From: Catenaria anguillulae PL171
Taxonomy: Eukaryota > Blastocladiomycota > Blastocladiomycetes > Blastocladiales > Catenariaceae
DNA length: 64,000 bases
Assembly (NCBI GenBank): GCA_002102555.1
Contig: MCFL01000005.1
Location: forward strand, 310,001 to 374,000
Direction: 5' to 3'
Numbering within the stretch: the stretch's first letter is position 1; the number at the start of each line of letters is the position of its first letter. Positions 55,066-64,000 of the stretch are shown here, in pieces. The position numbers and the translations under genes were made by a program. The notes under the pieces are model-generated. The model was not told the DNA's origin and made no database searches. It saw only the letters and a program-made list of their open reading frames with translations.

Positions 55066-56132
55066 CTAATGATGTTTCTTGCTCTTACCACCGCCGCGCT
55101 TGGCCTTGCCCGCGGGCTTCTTGCCACTACCTTGAGCCGGCACCGACTCGGCAGGCGCTTGCTCCTCGGGCGCGGGTTGTACATTCGTAGACTTCTTTTT
55201 TCTCCTTTCTTTTTACCAAACTCGATATCGTCCAAATCGCGCGCAAGTGCCTCAGTCGCCTGTACCATTTCGCGGACGGCCTTGCGGTTCACAAACATGT
55301 TGTGATCTTCGGGCAAGTGCAAAATCGGGTGGTCGGGCGTCTTGGACAGGGCAAGCGTACGAATGGTTAGGTCAATGAGTTCTGGTTCGGGGTCTGGAAT
55401 GGGCACGGCCATTGAGGAGGACGAGGCAGGGTAGCCAGAGTCAATGGACGACGCGTCGTCACTGCCACTAGCAGAGTCGGCATCGTCCATGGCAAACACT
55501 TCTTCGTGGTCCGACTCGTCGATACGAGGCAGCATGTCCCCGTTGTCGTCGGCGTTGTCATAATCCGCATCCATGTCGGATCCCGAATCGCGGTCGCCAT
55601 CGTCCTTATGATGGCAGCCGACCACCGGCCTCGACCCGCGCACGCTGGCAAGCGAAAGCCCCTCAGCAAGACCGGAATCTTGCCTCGCGACCTTTTTCGG
55701 CAAACCTGCCGCTCGACTGCTGGCCACCTGCATCATGTACTTTAGTGCGACCTCCTTTGGCGGCGACTTGACCACCACCTCGGGCTGCCCGTGCCGCTCG
55801 CACACATAGTAGTCAGCAAACGCGCGCGTCGCGGGTGTCGACAAACCCAAGTCGGCAATTTGCTTTTCGAGGCGTTTCCACGACTTTCCCGAATCGCGCG
55901 GCAGCGTGCGTTCAGAGTTGTGTGCGAGGTCAAAAGACACGGATTTGCGGCGCGTGCCCGAGCCATGGGCGTTGCTCATTGGGCACAACGGGTCACTCTC
56001 CATGTGTGCGTGCCCGTGGTCGTCGAGCGAGCGCGAGGCACGTGCATGATGAGCGCGTGGTTTCGATGGACAGCCCTTGGCCGCAGTCGGTGTTGTGGGA
56101 ACCGGAACCGAGGACGAGAGTCGAGGGGTCAT
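55066..56132 (-). CDS. Unrecognised acidic/basic disordered protein, one-base frame change near the C-terminus
   Basis: Single open frame from ATG 56132. The N-terminus is basic and His-rich and has RRKSVSFD, which fits an RVxF-type PP1-docking motif. A helical part follows (KSWKRLEKQIADLGLSTPAT ... KEVALKYMMQVA), then a long acidic Asp/Ser region. Next is a conserved-looking segment (LIDLTIRTLALSKTPDHPIL, then HLPEDHNMFVNRKAVREMVQ). At an A6 run (55197-55202) the better frame switches. Adding one A gives KKSTNVQPAPEEQAP ... GKAKRGGGKSKKHH and a stop at 55066, a Lys-rich tail far more plausible than the uncorrected frame to 55029. Homopolymer length error is likely. Function unknown; a nuclear or nucleolar PP1-related protein is a guess. 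Confidence 0.6.
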
Positions 56133-56912
56133 GATGGCTGCAAGTCAGGCAGATTGCGGGTGTCGGAAATCGAGCGGTCGCAACGGGCTTCGGCGAGTGG
56201 CAGCGGGTCGAGCAGAGGCGGGCGGGGATTGGCAACGTCGAGAGGATTGATGGGCAGTCATTCAAGAGGATGTGGGGGACGGTCAATTGAGCAAAACCTG
56301 GCCAATGGAAGGCCGAGTGAAACGAGCGGACGTGTTGGGCGTTGTTGTCGAGGACGTGTCGTGTTGGAGTATGTAAGGAGTATGGATGAGGCGGTGGTTG
56401 CCGAATGTGAAGGAATCGTGTCGTGTGTGCTGATGTGGCAGGCCAAGGAAAGTATGCGCCAATGATGCATGAGAGGAAGGGTGGCCTCTGCTTTTGTATC
56501 TGGCCCCATCGATGGCCAAGGCTCAGGTCACGGTCCTGGTCACGAGCAGGTCAGTGGCTCAGCGTTGCAAGCTCGTGCAACAATCGAAGCCCATGGAACC
56601 TTGGTCGGGCCTTTTGGAAGGGTGATGTGCACGCACGCAATCGCACGCGAGTGAGGATGCGTTTTCGAGAAGCCGTGGATGGCTCTCTGACTCCTGTGCA
56701 GGTCAGCAGACCATGCACGTCATATGGAGCATGAGTTGTGAAAAGGTGCTCTGGAACGCCAAAGAACAGGCCCAGAAGCGACAAGGATTCAAGCCACGCA
56801 GATCGATAACAAGCAAACGGTGGACGCGCTTGTCCGAGCAGCTGTTTGCACCTCTGGTTCCCATTCCCACTTCAATGCCCATTTCGCACAAACTAAAATC
56901 TCACTACACGCA
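56133..56912. other. Intergenic between divergent genes
   Basis: About 0.8 kb with no supported gene; promoters of both neighbours. Confidence 0.5.
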
Positions 56913-59284
56913 ATGCCACTCAATGTCTTTGCCCGGGAGCTCCTCGACCTGTGCACCCGCACCGGGGCCAAACTCAAGCCGCCGCGCCTCGACCAATGCC
57001 TTGACGCTGGCCCGCTGCCAAAGGACAAGATTGACGCCCTGCTCAACTTTCCAATGACGCGCCAGTTGGCGCTCAGGTGTTGGGGCAAGCTCATCATTGA
57101 AAAATACTCGGCCGCAGATCACATGTCCGAGACGGCACTGCAAGAGGGAATGACGTGGTTTATGAACGTGAATCAGACGGTAGGGTTCCACGATCCCGAC
57201 GACTTGTTTGGCCGATTGTGTGCGTTTTCGGCGGCGCGAAAGTCTGATCTGTCAACCATCAATTGTATGGCGCGGTGGAAAAATGCTAATGAGCAAGGTC
57301 AACAGGTTATGGAAGTCCACCACAGTTCTCGACGAATCCTCTGGCCTCATCTCATTGCTCAGTGACATTATCAAACTGCACCCAGTCCCGGATATGCTGC
57401 TCACATTAACCTGCGACCCACTTGCCTGGATCCAGTCGCTCGACGATACGCTCGTCGACATGTCGCCCAAGGCCCTCGTTCACACTATCCTGGCCTTACC
57501 CTTCACAAAGCCAGACTGGATGGACGAGCGCTCGGTGCTTGAATCAATTCAAAACTCACGCACGCGCAACGACATGCTGCATGCCCTGATTCGATTTGGA
57601 CACATGCTCGTGCTGGCGCTCAGGGGCGAGTCGGGAGAGAAAGGATCCACGTTTGAAGAAAAAATGAATTGGTTGCTCAAGGTGTTGCTGGGTATGGACC
57701 AAATCGTCGTGTTGCTTGAATCTTCTCAATTAGCGCGTCCCCTCACATTGCGACGATATCTCCCGTTCAGACGGATTGGGCGGCACATTTTCGCTCTCGT
57801 CGTCCATCATTGCACTCCTCAACCAGCTCGTCGCCGACGCGGAATCGCTTGAATCGCCAGAACTCACAGCTGTCGCTGCCCAGCTTGCGCCGCTCATTTC
57901 TACAAAGGCCATGAAAACCGGCCCGCCCATGGCCATTTTCCCAGATATTGTGCCGCCGTTTATCGCGAGCTTTGTAAAACGCAAAAACGATCCCGTCAAG
58001 CTGGCGAATGCACAAGAGCTCAAGTTTGTCAACAACTTGGTGGAGCAGGACATGACCATGGCGAGTTTAGAGGGCATTTGGGTGCAGTTGGATTCGGAAA
58101 CGGATCGGTTGGTCATGCCGACGCAGGTTGGGGTGCAGGAGCAGGCGCTGGACGTACGCCGCTTTCTGCCTGAATCGGTGTGGGCTGTCAATTGATTGCT
58201 GATACCCCCGTGTGTCGGACTCGTACAGGAAACGCTCATTTCGTGTGCGCCGGGCATTTTGGACATTTCGCTCAATGCCGTGACCTGGAGCGGACTGGAG
58301 CGCGACGCCAACGCTGCAACTGCCGTATTCCAGCCTGCGCTCGTCTTGCAGTACGCTCTTGTTTGATTTCCTTTGTCCCGCATTCACAACAAGAGGGCGG
58401 CGACGACTGATATAAGGTACATAATGGCAGTTTCCCACTCATCCAGCGCTTCTCCATTGGCCGAGTCATGGACGCTACCGCCTTACCCTATGCCTCACAC
58501 ACCTTGCACACGGTCGCGGGTAACCTCAAACGGGACGAAACCATGATGATCAAGGCGTTTTACATGACCATCTTCACGGCCGACCAAACATTGCGCTTCT
58601 ATCCATTTTACGACAACGAAATCTACCGCATCGTCGACATTGTATCCAACGCTACGGGCTTGACGCCCTTCAAGGAGGGCCAGTTCGTCAAATACACGGT
58701 CGCCAAGCAACTGCAAGTGACGCGGCATCATATCCTCGACCACTTGCTCCAGCGGCATGGGCATCCTTGGATTGACCATTCTGCCGAGTTGATTCGCGTG
58801 CTGCGCAAGTTGACGCAGGAGAGGGAGCCACAGACGTTATACGATATCGAGCGGCTGTACCATAGCTGCAGGCAAGAGGTTGAGGTGACAAAGGAGACGC
58901 TGCATCATTTGCGGTTGATTTGGCACAATTCGCCCAGCGAGGCCGTCAGGATGAAGGTGTTGGCCATTGTGGACCGGTTGTTGGATCGCAGTATCATGAG
59001 AGAAGGCGACCCAAACTTCGTCACAGTGTATAGGTGGTTGCGCCATTTGGAGGAGACGGTGTCTCCGTACAAGAGGTTCGTCTTCAACGCTTTTTGGTCG
59101 AGTATCGAATGAGTGACTGACGCAGGGAATCGTCGGTAGCGCCGAGAGTTTGAAGATCATTTTGGTATTGCTTCAACGGGCAAAGGCCATTCAAATTGAT
59201 CCCTTGACACCCTTGACTCAGGTCCAAGCGTCATTTGACCATTTGGGCGAGTACAATCGCTTCTGCTCGTTCTTCAAGTTGTAG
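56913..59284 (+). CDS. Unrecognised large helical protein, six exons (about 680 aa)
   Basis: Exons 56913-57264, 57326-57691, 57771-58177, 58229-58350, 58431 to about 59070, and 59131-59284; introns of 51-80 bp in phase. Intron 1 has a clear branch point (TGCTAAT). The fifth donor is uncertain. The protein is mostly helical with no low-complexity: MPLNVFARELLDLCTRTGAK, ETALQEGMTWFMNVNQTVGF, LISLLSDIIKLHPVPDMLLT, TGPPMAIFPDIVPPFIASFV, NLKRDETMMIKAFYMTIFTA and a C-terminal GEYNRFCSFFKL. Armadillo/HEAT-like packing seems likely. I thought of NELF-B/COBRA1 and Mediator-type helical subunits but could not support either. Careful splicing and clean frames suggest a conserved host gene. Confidence 0.75.
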
Positions 59285-59680
59285 TCGGTGTTTATTGGTC
59301 TGTCCGTCTGATGCATTGTGTCATTGCTAAATATACTGCAATGCCTTGCAGTCAATCTACAGCATGTAGATTGGTAAAGCTCAGTATATTGTGCTTTCGA
59401 CCGAAAACTTCACCAGAAAAGCTGAAAGCAGCTGCGAGGGCATGGACGTGAGCGTTGCGCATCACATGGCTTGGCGTGATGATGATGCATCAGCGAACAA
59501 TGGCCTCGCTGCTCCCGACATGTTGAACCTTGCTCTCTTTCGCTTTCGACCGGCTTCACCCCTGCATGTCGCTTGGACGCTACGGTGTTGTCGAATCGTT
59601 AACGTTAGTTCCGCAAGTTTCAAGTTCTCTGATCGGGTTTTTCAAGTCCAAGTCCTTTTTCAAGATTCCTTTCCGGCCAT

Positions 59681-61016
59681 GGCTCTGCAATCTCTGCGAG
59701 ACCTTCCGGGCCGCACGGCCAGGCGGGCGGACCGTGTGTCTCGAAAGAGCTCGCACGGCCCGGGCGACGCCGACGCCACTGGTGTCACCGTCGCCACGCC
59801 TGCGCCGCGCCGGTCCCGCTCGTCAATCACGGTCACCTTCCGGCAGACGCCACTCGTGCCGGACGATCCGGCCCCTGGCAAGGAGTCTGGCCCCATCGGC
59901 CGGGCCGCTTCCGCTTCTTCGGGGACCAACGACAACAGCGCCGGCGTTTCGCTCCTTTTCCCCGGCGACGACGCCCTGGCCGCCGACGACGGTGATTCGC
60001 CAGCCATCTTGTACGCGGTTCCCTCCCCTTTTCCTGGCCGCCCCGCGGGTTTCTGCTTTCCAGTGTCTGGGCTTCATCCCGACTGATGGGCATGGGTGCT
60101 TGGGTTTCGTCCCGACCCGTTTTTCCATGACGACGACAGTGATTCGCCAGCCATCTTGTACGCGGTTCCCTCGCCATTCCTGGCCGCCCCGCGGATTTCT
60201 GCTTTCCAGTGTCTGGGCTTCATCCCGACTGATGGGCATGGGTGCTTGGGTTTCGTCCCAACCGGTCTTTTCCATGACGTCTGGGTTTCGTCCCGGTCTG
60301 TGCTGTGTGGCGTCTGGGTTTCGTCCCTGCCCTCATCCTGCCCTGTTTCGCATTCTCGCGCGGGCCGCCTTTTCCCCTCTGTCTTGGGTATTCTTCTCTC
60401 ACCATCGCCTGGTTGCAACTGTTTTTTCTTCCCTCAGGTTGCCTGCCTCGGGCTCTACTGCCCCCTCTGAGGCGCGCGCGCACACCTCAGCCCCGGCCCC
60501 TGCTACCGAGGGCACTGGATTTTCCCTTTGGGGGTATGCCCGGCACCATGGCGCCCCTTGACGGCGGGCATTACTCGGACGACGCCGACGACGGGTACTC
60601 GGAGCATGGCTCCGTCTACGGTGACAACGACGACCCGTTTTTCTCGGTGCCCGAGGGTGCTGCGTGGTCGCGAGCGTCGTTCCCGTTTTGCGGAGCTGGT
60701 GGGCCTCAAGCCCGAGCTTGTGCGGGGTGTGCTTTGTGGGCATGCCGACGGCCACCTCGTGTTGCTCGACTTGGAGCGGCTGCATGGCGTCCTTTCGCCC
60801 GCCGAGCAGTTCCAGGCCACAGTCGGCAGTCTGAGTGACGCGCTGGCTGGGTCAGGTTCCTCTTCTCGGCGTGGTGGGTTCCGCGGGTCCGGGCGTGCGC
60901 GCGGCCACAACAGGCGTGCCTTTTCCCCTCGTGGCGATCGTGGCCGTGGTGCGGTGTGTGCCCACGATGATCGGCGCCGCGACGCCCGTCGCAACAGATC
61001 CCCTTCGTGGGCGTGA
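59681..61016 (+). CDS. Gag-like protein of the DIRS-type element, frame-broken or spliced
   Basis: From ATG 59681 an Arg/Ser/Ala-rich frame (MALQSLRDLPGRTARRADRV) runs into a region of tandem repeats (59993-60330), which may be an intron or leader. Later, GHYSDDADDGYSEHGSVYGD with NDDPFFSVPEG (60560-60655) continues after a one-base shift as RGRERRSRFAELVGLKPELV with LCGHADGHLVLLDLERLHGV. It ends in an Arg/Gly-rich tail (GGFRGSGRARGHNRRAFS) and stops at 61016. Arg/Gly-rich tails are common in nucleic-acid-binding Gag proteins. Assignment rests mainly on position. Confidence 0.5.
59993..60290 (+). repeat. 146-bp tandem duplication plus recurring TGGGTTTCGTCCC motif
   Basis: GTGATTCGCCAGCCATCTTG starts at 59993 and again at 60139, with about 130 bp nearly identical after each. 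TGGGTTTCGTCCC occurs at 60101, 60247, 60282 and 60315. Confidence 0.85.
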
Positions 61017-61198
61017 CTCCGGGCGTGACTCTGGGCGTGATTCTGGGCGTGACCATGACCGTGACGGGTATCGTGCGCGAACCCATGGGTCCAATGGTAG
61101 GCGTTGAGCCCTTGCCTCGTTGTTCTTGCTGGCCTTGTGTCTTGCCGTCGTGACTGAATATACGGCTTTTTGTTCATGCATTTTCAGGTGCCTCCCCG

Positions 61199-63300
61199 TT
61201 GCGTAGGCTGGATAAACAACCTGCTACTGTCCCATTCCCTCGGCCGGCTGCTTCAGGCTCTGGCTTACCCCGTGAGGCGCTTTCGCCCTTTGCCGCGCCT
61301 GCAGCGCTTGATGGTGAGTCCAGTTATCCACATCCTCTTCCCCATGTCCCTGTTGGTGGCCGCCTCACTCACTTTGCTGATGTGTGGGCCCGTCATGGGG
61401 CTCCTCGTCAGGTCCTGTCCATGGTGCGCGACGGTTATCGCCTGCAACTCCCGCACGGCATTCGACAGCTGCGCCTGCCACGGCCTTATCGGCTGCAGTC
61501 AGAGGATCAGGGTACTCTCATGTCCGAGGTGCAGCGTTTCGCGAGCGTCAACCCGGGCTTTTTTCATCCAGCCCCACGCACCGCTCGGCCCGGCGTCATG
61601 TACTCTCCGTCCTTCGTGGTGCACCAAAAGAGCGAGTCCGGGCCGATTATCGACTACCGCGGCTTAAACGCCTGGCTGGATCGTGTTCGCTTTCGCATGG
61701 AGGGCATTCAAGAGCTGCAACGGCTGCTTCCACACTATTACTGGGCCGGGTCAGTGGACATCGAGGACGCCTACCCACACATCGCGCTGCATGTCGCGTC
61801 CCGTCCGTGGCTCCGGGTGCTGGTCGGCCGGCTGGCCTTTCACCCATGCACCATGCTTTTCGGACTGGCCCCCGCACCCCGGGTGTTCACAAAGGTCATG
61901 CGCTTTCCAATCATGCTGCTACAGCGCCACGGGATTTCCCGTGTCAGTGTACCTCGACGACATCATTGTTTTGGGCGTGACCAAGGAGGAGGCCGACCGG
62001 AACCTGCAGGATACCTTTCGACTGTTACAGGAGCTGTGTTTTCCGCATCAAGTGGAAAAAGACCGATCTGGTGGCGCGGCAGGCGCTCACCCATCTGAGT
62101 TGGGATCTGGATCTCGACAAGGGCATGATCTGTGTGCCCCTTGACAAGGTTCGTGCGGCTCGGCGGGTCGCGAAGCAGCTGCTTGCCTTGGATCGCCCCA
62201 CCCTCCGCATGGCGTCGCGCGCTCTCGGCCACTTGCTGGTCGTGTTTCCGGCCATTCCCGAGCTCAAGGCGCTTACCCGTCGCCTCTCCCTTCAGGTCGC
62301 GGGCCGGGTTCGGCTTCAGTTTTGCGATCCTCGCGCCCGCCGCGGGATGCGGGTCCGCAAGGTCGATTGGGAGCGCACCATCTCCTTGTCCTTCCAAACG
62401 GTGACGGACCTCAGTCAAGCCCTCACGGCGCTGGTGCACTGGAACGGCCGTTGTTATCTGCCAAGACAAGCCGACTTTACGCTGCAGACGGACGCGTCCA
62501 TGCTCGGCTGGGGTGCACGCATGGCGGTGGACAACCTGCTCATCCGCATCGGCGAACGTTGGTGCCACGAAAATCTTTCACAACTCGGTTTGGGGCAGGA
62601 TCACAATCACATCAACTCGCTGGAGCTCGGCGCGATCCTGTTGGCGCTACGACGCCTCGAGGCACAGCACGGCGTGGATTGGGCCGGCAAGTCCCTGCTC
62701 GTGGAGTCAGACAACACGGTGGCGGTGTCGTACGTGAACCGCATGGGCGGCCGCAAGGACGGACCACTTGTGGAGATTGCTCTGGCACTGGCGGCATTTG
62801 CACGCGAGCGGCGTCTGGACGCCAAGGCGGTCCATCTGCCCGGGGTAGAAAATCTGGCTGACGAGGACTCATGGGTGTTTGTGGAGGACGCTCACGGCTG
62901 GATGGTAAATCGCCGCTTGTTTGCTCTGGCAGCCGAATTGTTTTGTCAAGCCGACGTCGACCTTTTTGCGTTCGAGACGACAACACAGACACCACGTTTT
63001 GCGAGCCGCCTGCCCTCGGACAGGGCCGTTTCGCCCGATGCTTTCCTGCTTCATTGGGGTCGCCTGGGCGTGCTTTGGGTTGCGCCCCCCATTCCAGTTC
63101 TCGCGCGAGCGCTCAACAAGCTGGCCCTAGATGCGGCGTCAGGCTTTGTGGTCGCCCCAGTGTGGCCGTCAGCAGCATGGTATCCACGGCTTCTGGCCAC
63201 GGTCTCGGCGCCCCCGGTCTTGTTCGCGGTGGAACTGACGATGGTTCGCGCGTCTCCGGCGCTGCCGGACAGCGTGAGGTGGATGGCCATTTGGCCGTGC
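61199..63300 (+). CDS. Reverse transcriptase-RNase H of the DIRS-type element, two frame breaks
   Basis: The DIRS-like lead-in GGRLTHFADVWARHGAPRQV with MVRDGYRLQL is followed by RT motifs SPSFVVHQKSESGPIIDYRG, GSVDIEDAYPHIALH and MLFGLAPAPRVFTKVM. The catalytic YLDD (VSVYLDDIIVLGVTKEEADR, about 61945-62000) is in the next frame. A second shift near 62045 (at a GTGTTTT run) leads to RIKWKKTDLVARQALTHLSW. RNase H then has LQTDASMLGWGA, INSLELGAILLALRRL, VESDNTVAVSYVNRMGG and VHLPGVENLADEDS. The C-terminal segment (DVDLFAFETTTQTPRFASRL, DAFLLHWGRLGVLWVAPPIP) is the typical DIRS/Ngaro extension. One added or lost base at each break would restore a single frame. Confidence 0.85.
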
Positions 63301-64000
63301 TTCAAGATGAGTGGCGCGCAGGCGGTGTCGGCGACAACGTCATTCCATACCTCACGGGCGCATGGAGCGAGAATACGTCCCGCCAGTATTCCGCCGAATT
63401 CCGCGCCTGGCGACGCTGGTGCCTTCAAGGGTCGGCAAATCCCGTGGCACCCACGCTCCCCAGCCTTCTTGCCTTTTTGTACACGAGTTTGAACGAGGGC
63501 GGGCGGCGCGCTCGGTTTCGTGTGACGGTTTCGGCATTGTCAACGATTTTCGGCCCTGTGTTTGATGGGCACATGCTCGGTTCTCACGCACCACACGTCT
63601 GCTTCTTCGGGGTTTCATGCGACACCGCCTGGCGGCTCCAGCCAAGGTCGCCACTTTTGATCCAAGTCTCCTTCTCGACGCCATTTCCTCGTGGGGCCCA
63701 GATGACGGCCTAACGACTCGTCAACTTTTGGTCAAGTTGGCACTCCTGCTCATGATTAACGGGCGATTGCGGGTAGATGATTTGTCGCAGATTCCAAATT
63801 CATCTGTCTCGGTTGGATCGGCGCAGTTTACGGCAGTCGTTCTGCTTCCCAAGTCCATGACGGTTCGCAATCGCGCATGGCGGCCGCTTGCCATCTCCTG
63901 CGAACTCCGCTTGCCATTGTTGGACGTGGGGAACACGTGGAAGTCTCTCCAGCGTCGTCTCGCGCCCGTCCGACCGGATAGTGTGGACTCTCTTTTCTCG
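63290..64000 (+). CDS. Tyrosine recombinase of the DIRS-type element, truncated by the window
   Basis: N-terminal core-binding part: IPYLTGAWSENTSRQYSAEF with RAWRRWCLQGS and LLAFLYTSLNEGGRRARFR. After a one-base shift near 63595 it continues FMRHRLAAPAKVATFDPSLL, then TTRQLLVKLALLLMINGRLR with VDDLSQI, the first catalytic Arg box, and a beta region (SAQFTAVVLLPKSMTVRN). The HxxR and Tyr boxes would lie beyond 64,000. Confidence 0.75.

Larger units (their letters stand above)
59681..64000 (+). mobile_element. DIRS/Ngaro-type tyrosine-recombinase retrotransposon, right end outside window
   Basis: Order on the plus strand: gag-like frames, DIRS-type reverse transcriptase with RNase H, then a tyrosine recombinase that runs to the window edge. 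No integrase and no LTRs. This combination defines the DIRS order. At least four one-base frame changes (near 60660, 61940, 62045, 63595) make this copy doubtful as an active element unless they are assembly errors. The left end was not found; 59681 is the first plausible ATG. Confidence 0.85.

Noticed and set aside
59391-59680. ATG at 59391 as start of the DIRS gag
   Set aside because: The first 97 codons look non-coding; the ATG at 59681 opens a compositionally consistent frame.
1-64000. tRNA, rRNA or CRISPR features
   Set aside because: Nothing with a cloverleaf, conserved rRNA core or regular repeat-spacer pattern was visible by eye; a covariance-model scan would be needed to be sure about tRNAs.

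Overview
The window looks like nuclear DNA of an early-diverging, probably zoosporic, fungus of the Blastocladiomycota or chytrid type. I infer this from GC-rich coding sequence, many short GT-AG introns (43-105 bp where I could place both ends), fungal housekeeping genes (an NHP6-like HMG-box protein, an ankyrin-PH-OSBP protein, ALG8, the IMP2 peptidase, a CAB4-like PPAT, a RIB2/PUS9-like pseudouridine synthase), and a mix of mobile elements usual in such genomes. No rRNA, tRNA or CRISPR array was seen.

Layout. 1-1.2 kb: the 3' part of a Sel1-repeat gene on the minus strand. 1.2-5.7 kb: no intact gene, but related minus-strand fragments of a secreted or lectin-like family. 5.75-7.1 kb: decayed, tandemly duplicated Pif1/Helitron-type helicase. 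7,369-15,580: a nearly complete, young Ty3/gypsy LTR retrotransposon (554-bp LTRs, 4-bp target duplication). 15.9-17.7 kb: unrecognised gene. 17.9-21.9 kb: seven-exon tyrosine recombinase gene of Crypton type on the minus strand. 22.5-26.1 kb: a Harbinger-like transposase relic, itself split by a 394-bp poly(A)-tailed insertion with 16-bp target duplications, next to an unrecognised multi-exon gene.

27-32 kb: host genes (pseudouridine synthase, PPAT, TPR protein). 32,760-40,242: a complete-looking 7.48-kb DNA transposon with ~390-406-bp terminal inverted repeats, an 8-bp target duplication (AATCTTGG), a KDZ/Zisupton-type transposase, and a second, inward-facing gene for a Gly/Gln/Tyr-rich, FUS-like low-complexity protein. 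It sits 33 bp upstream of the first ATG of an OSBP gene. I consider this element the most novel item in the window.

40.2-59.3 kb: mostly host genes (OSBP, secreted Lys/Gly-rich protein, three-finger C2H2 factor, ALG8, NHP6, IMP2, two unrecognised genes). 59.7-64 kb: a DIRS/Ngaro-type tyrosine-recombinase retrotransposon running off the right edge.

Several otherwise good genes show a single-base frame change (near 0.6, 29.0, 34.1 and 55.2 kb). Either the assembly carries indels or these are real lesions. All splice sites are my own reading of frame continuity plus GT/AG and are not backed by transcripts.
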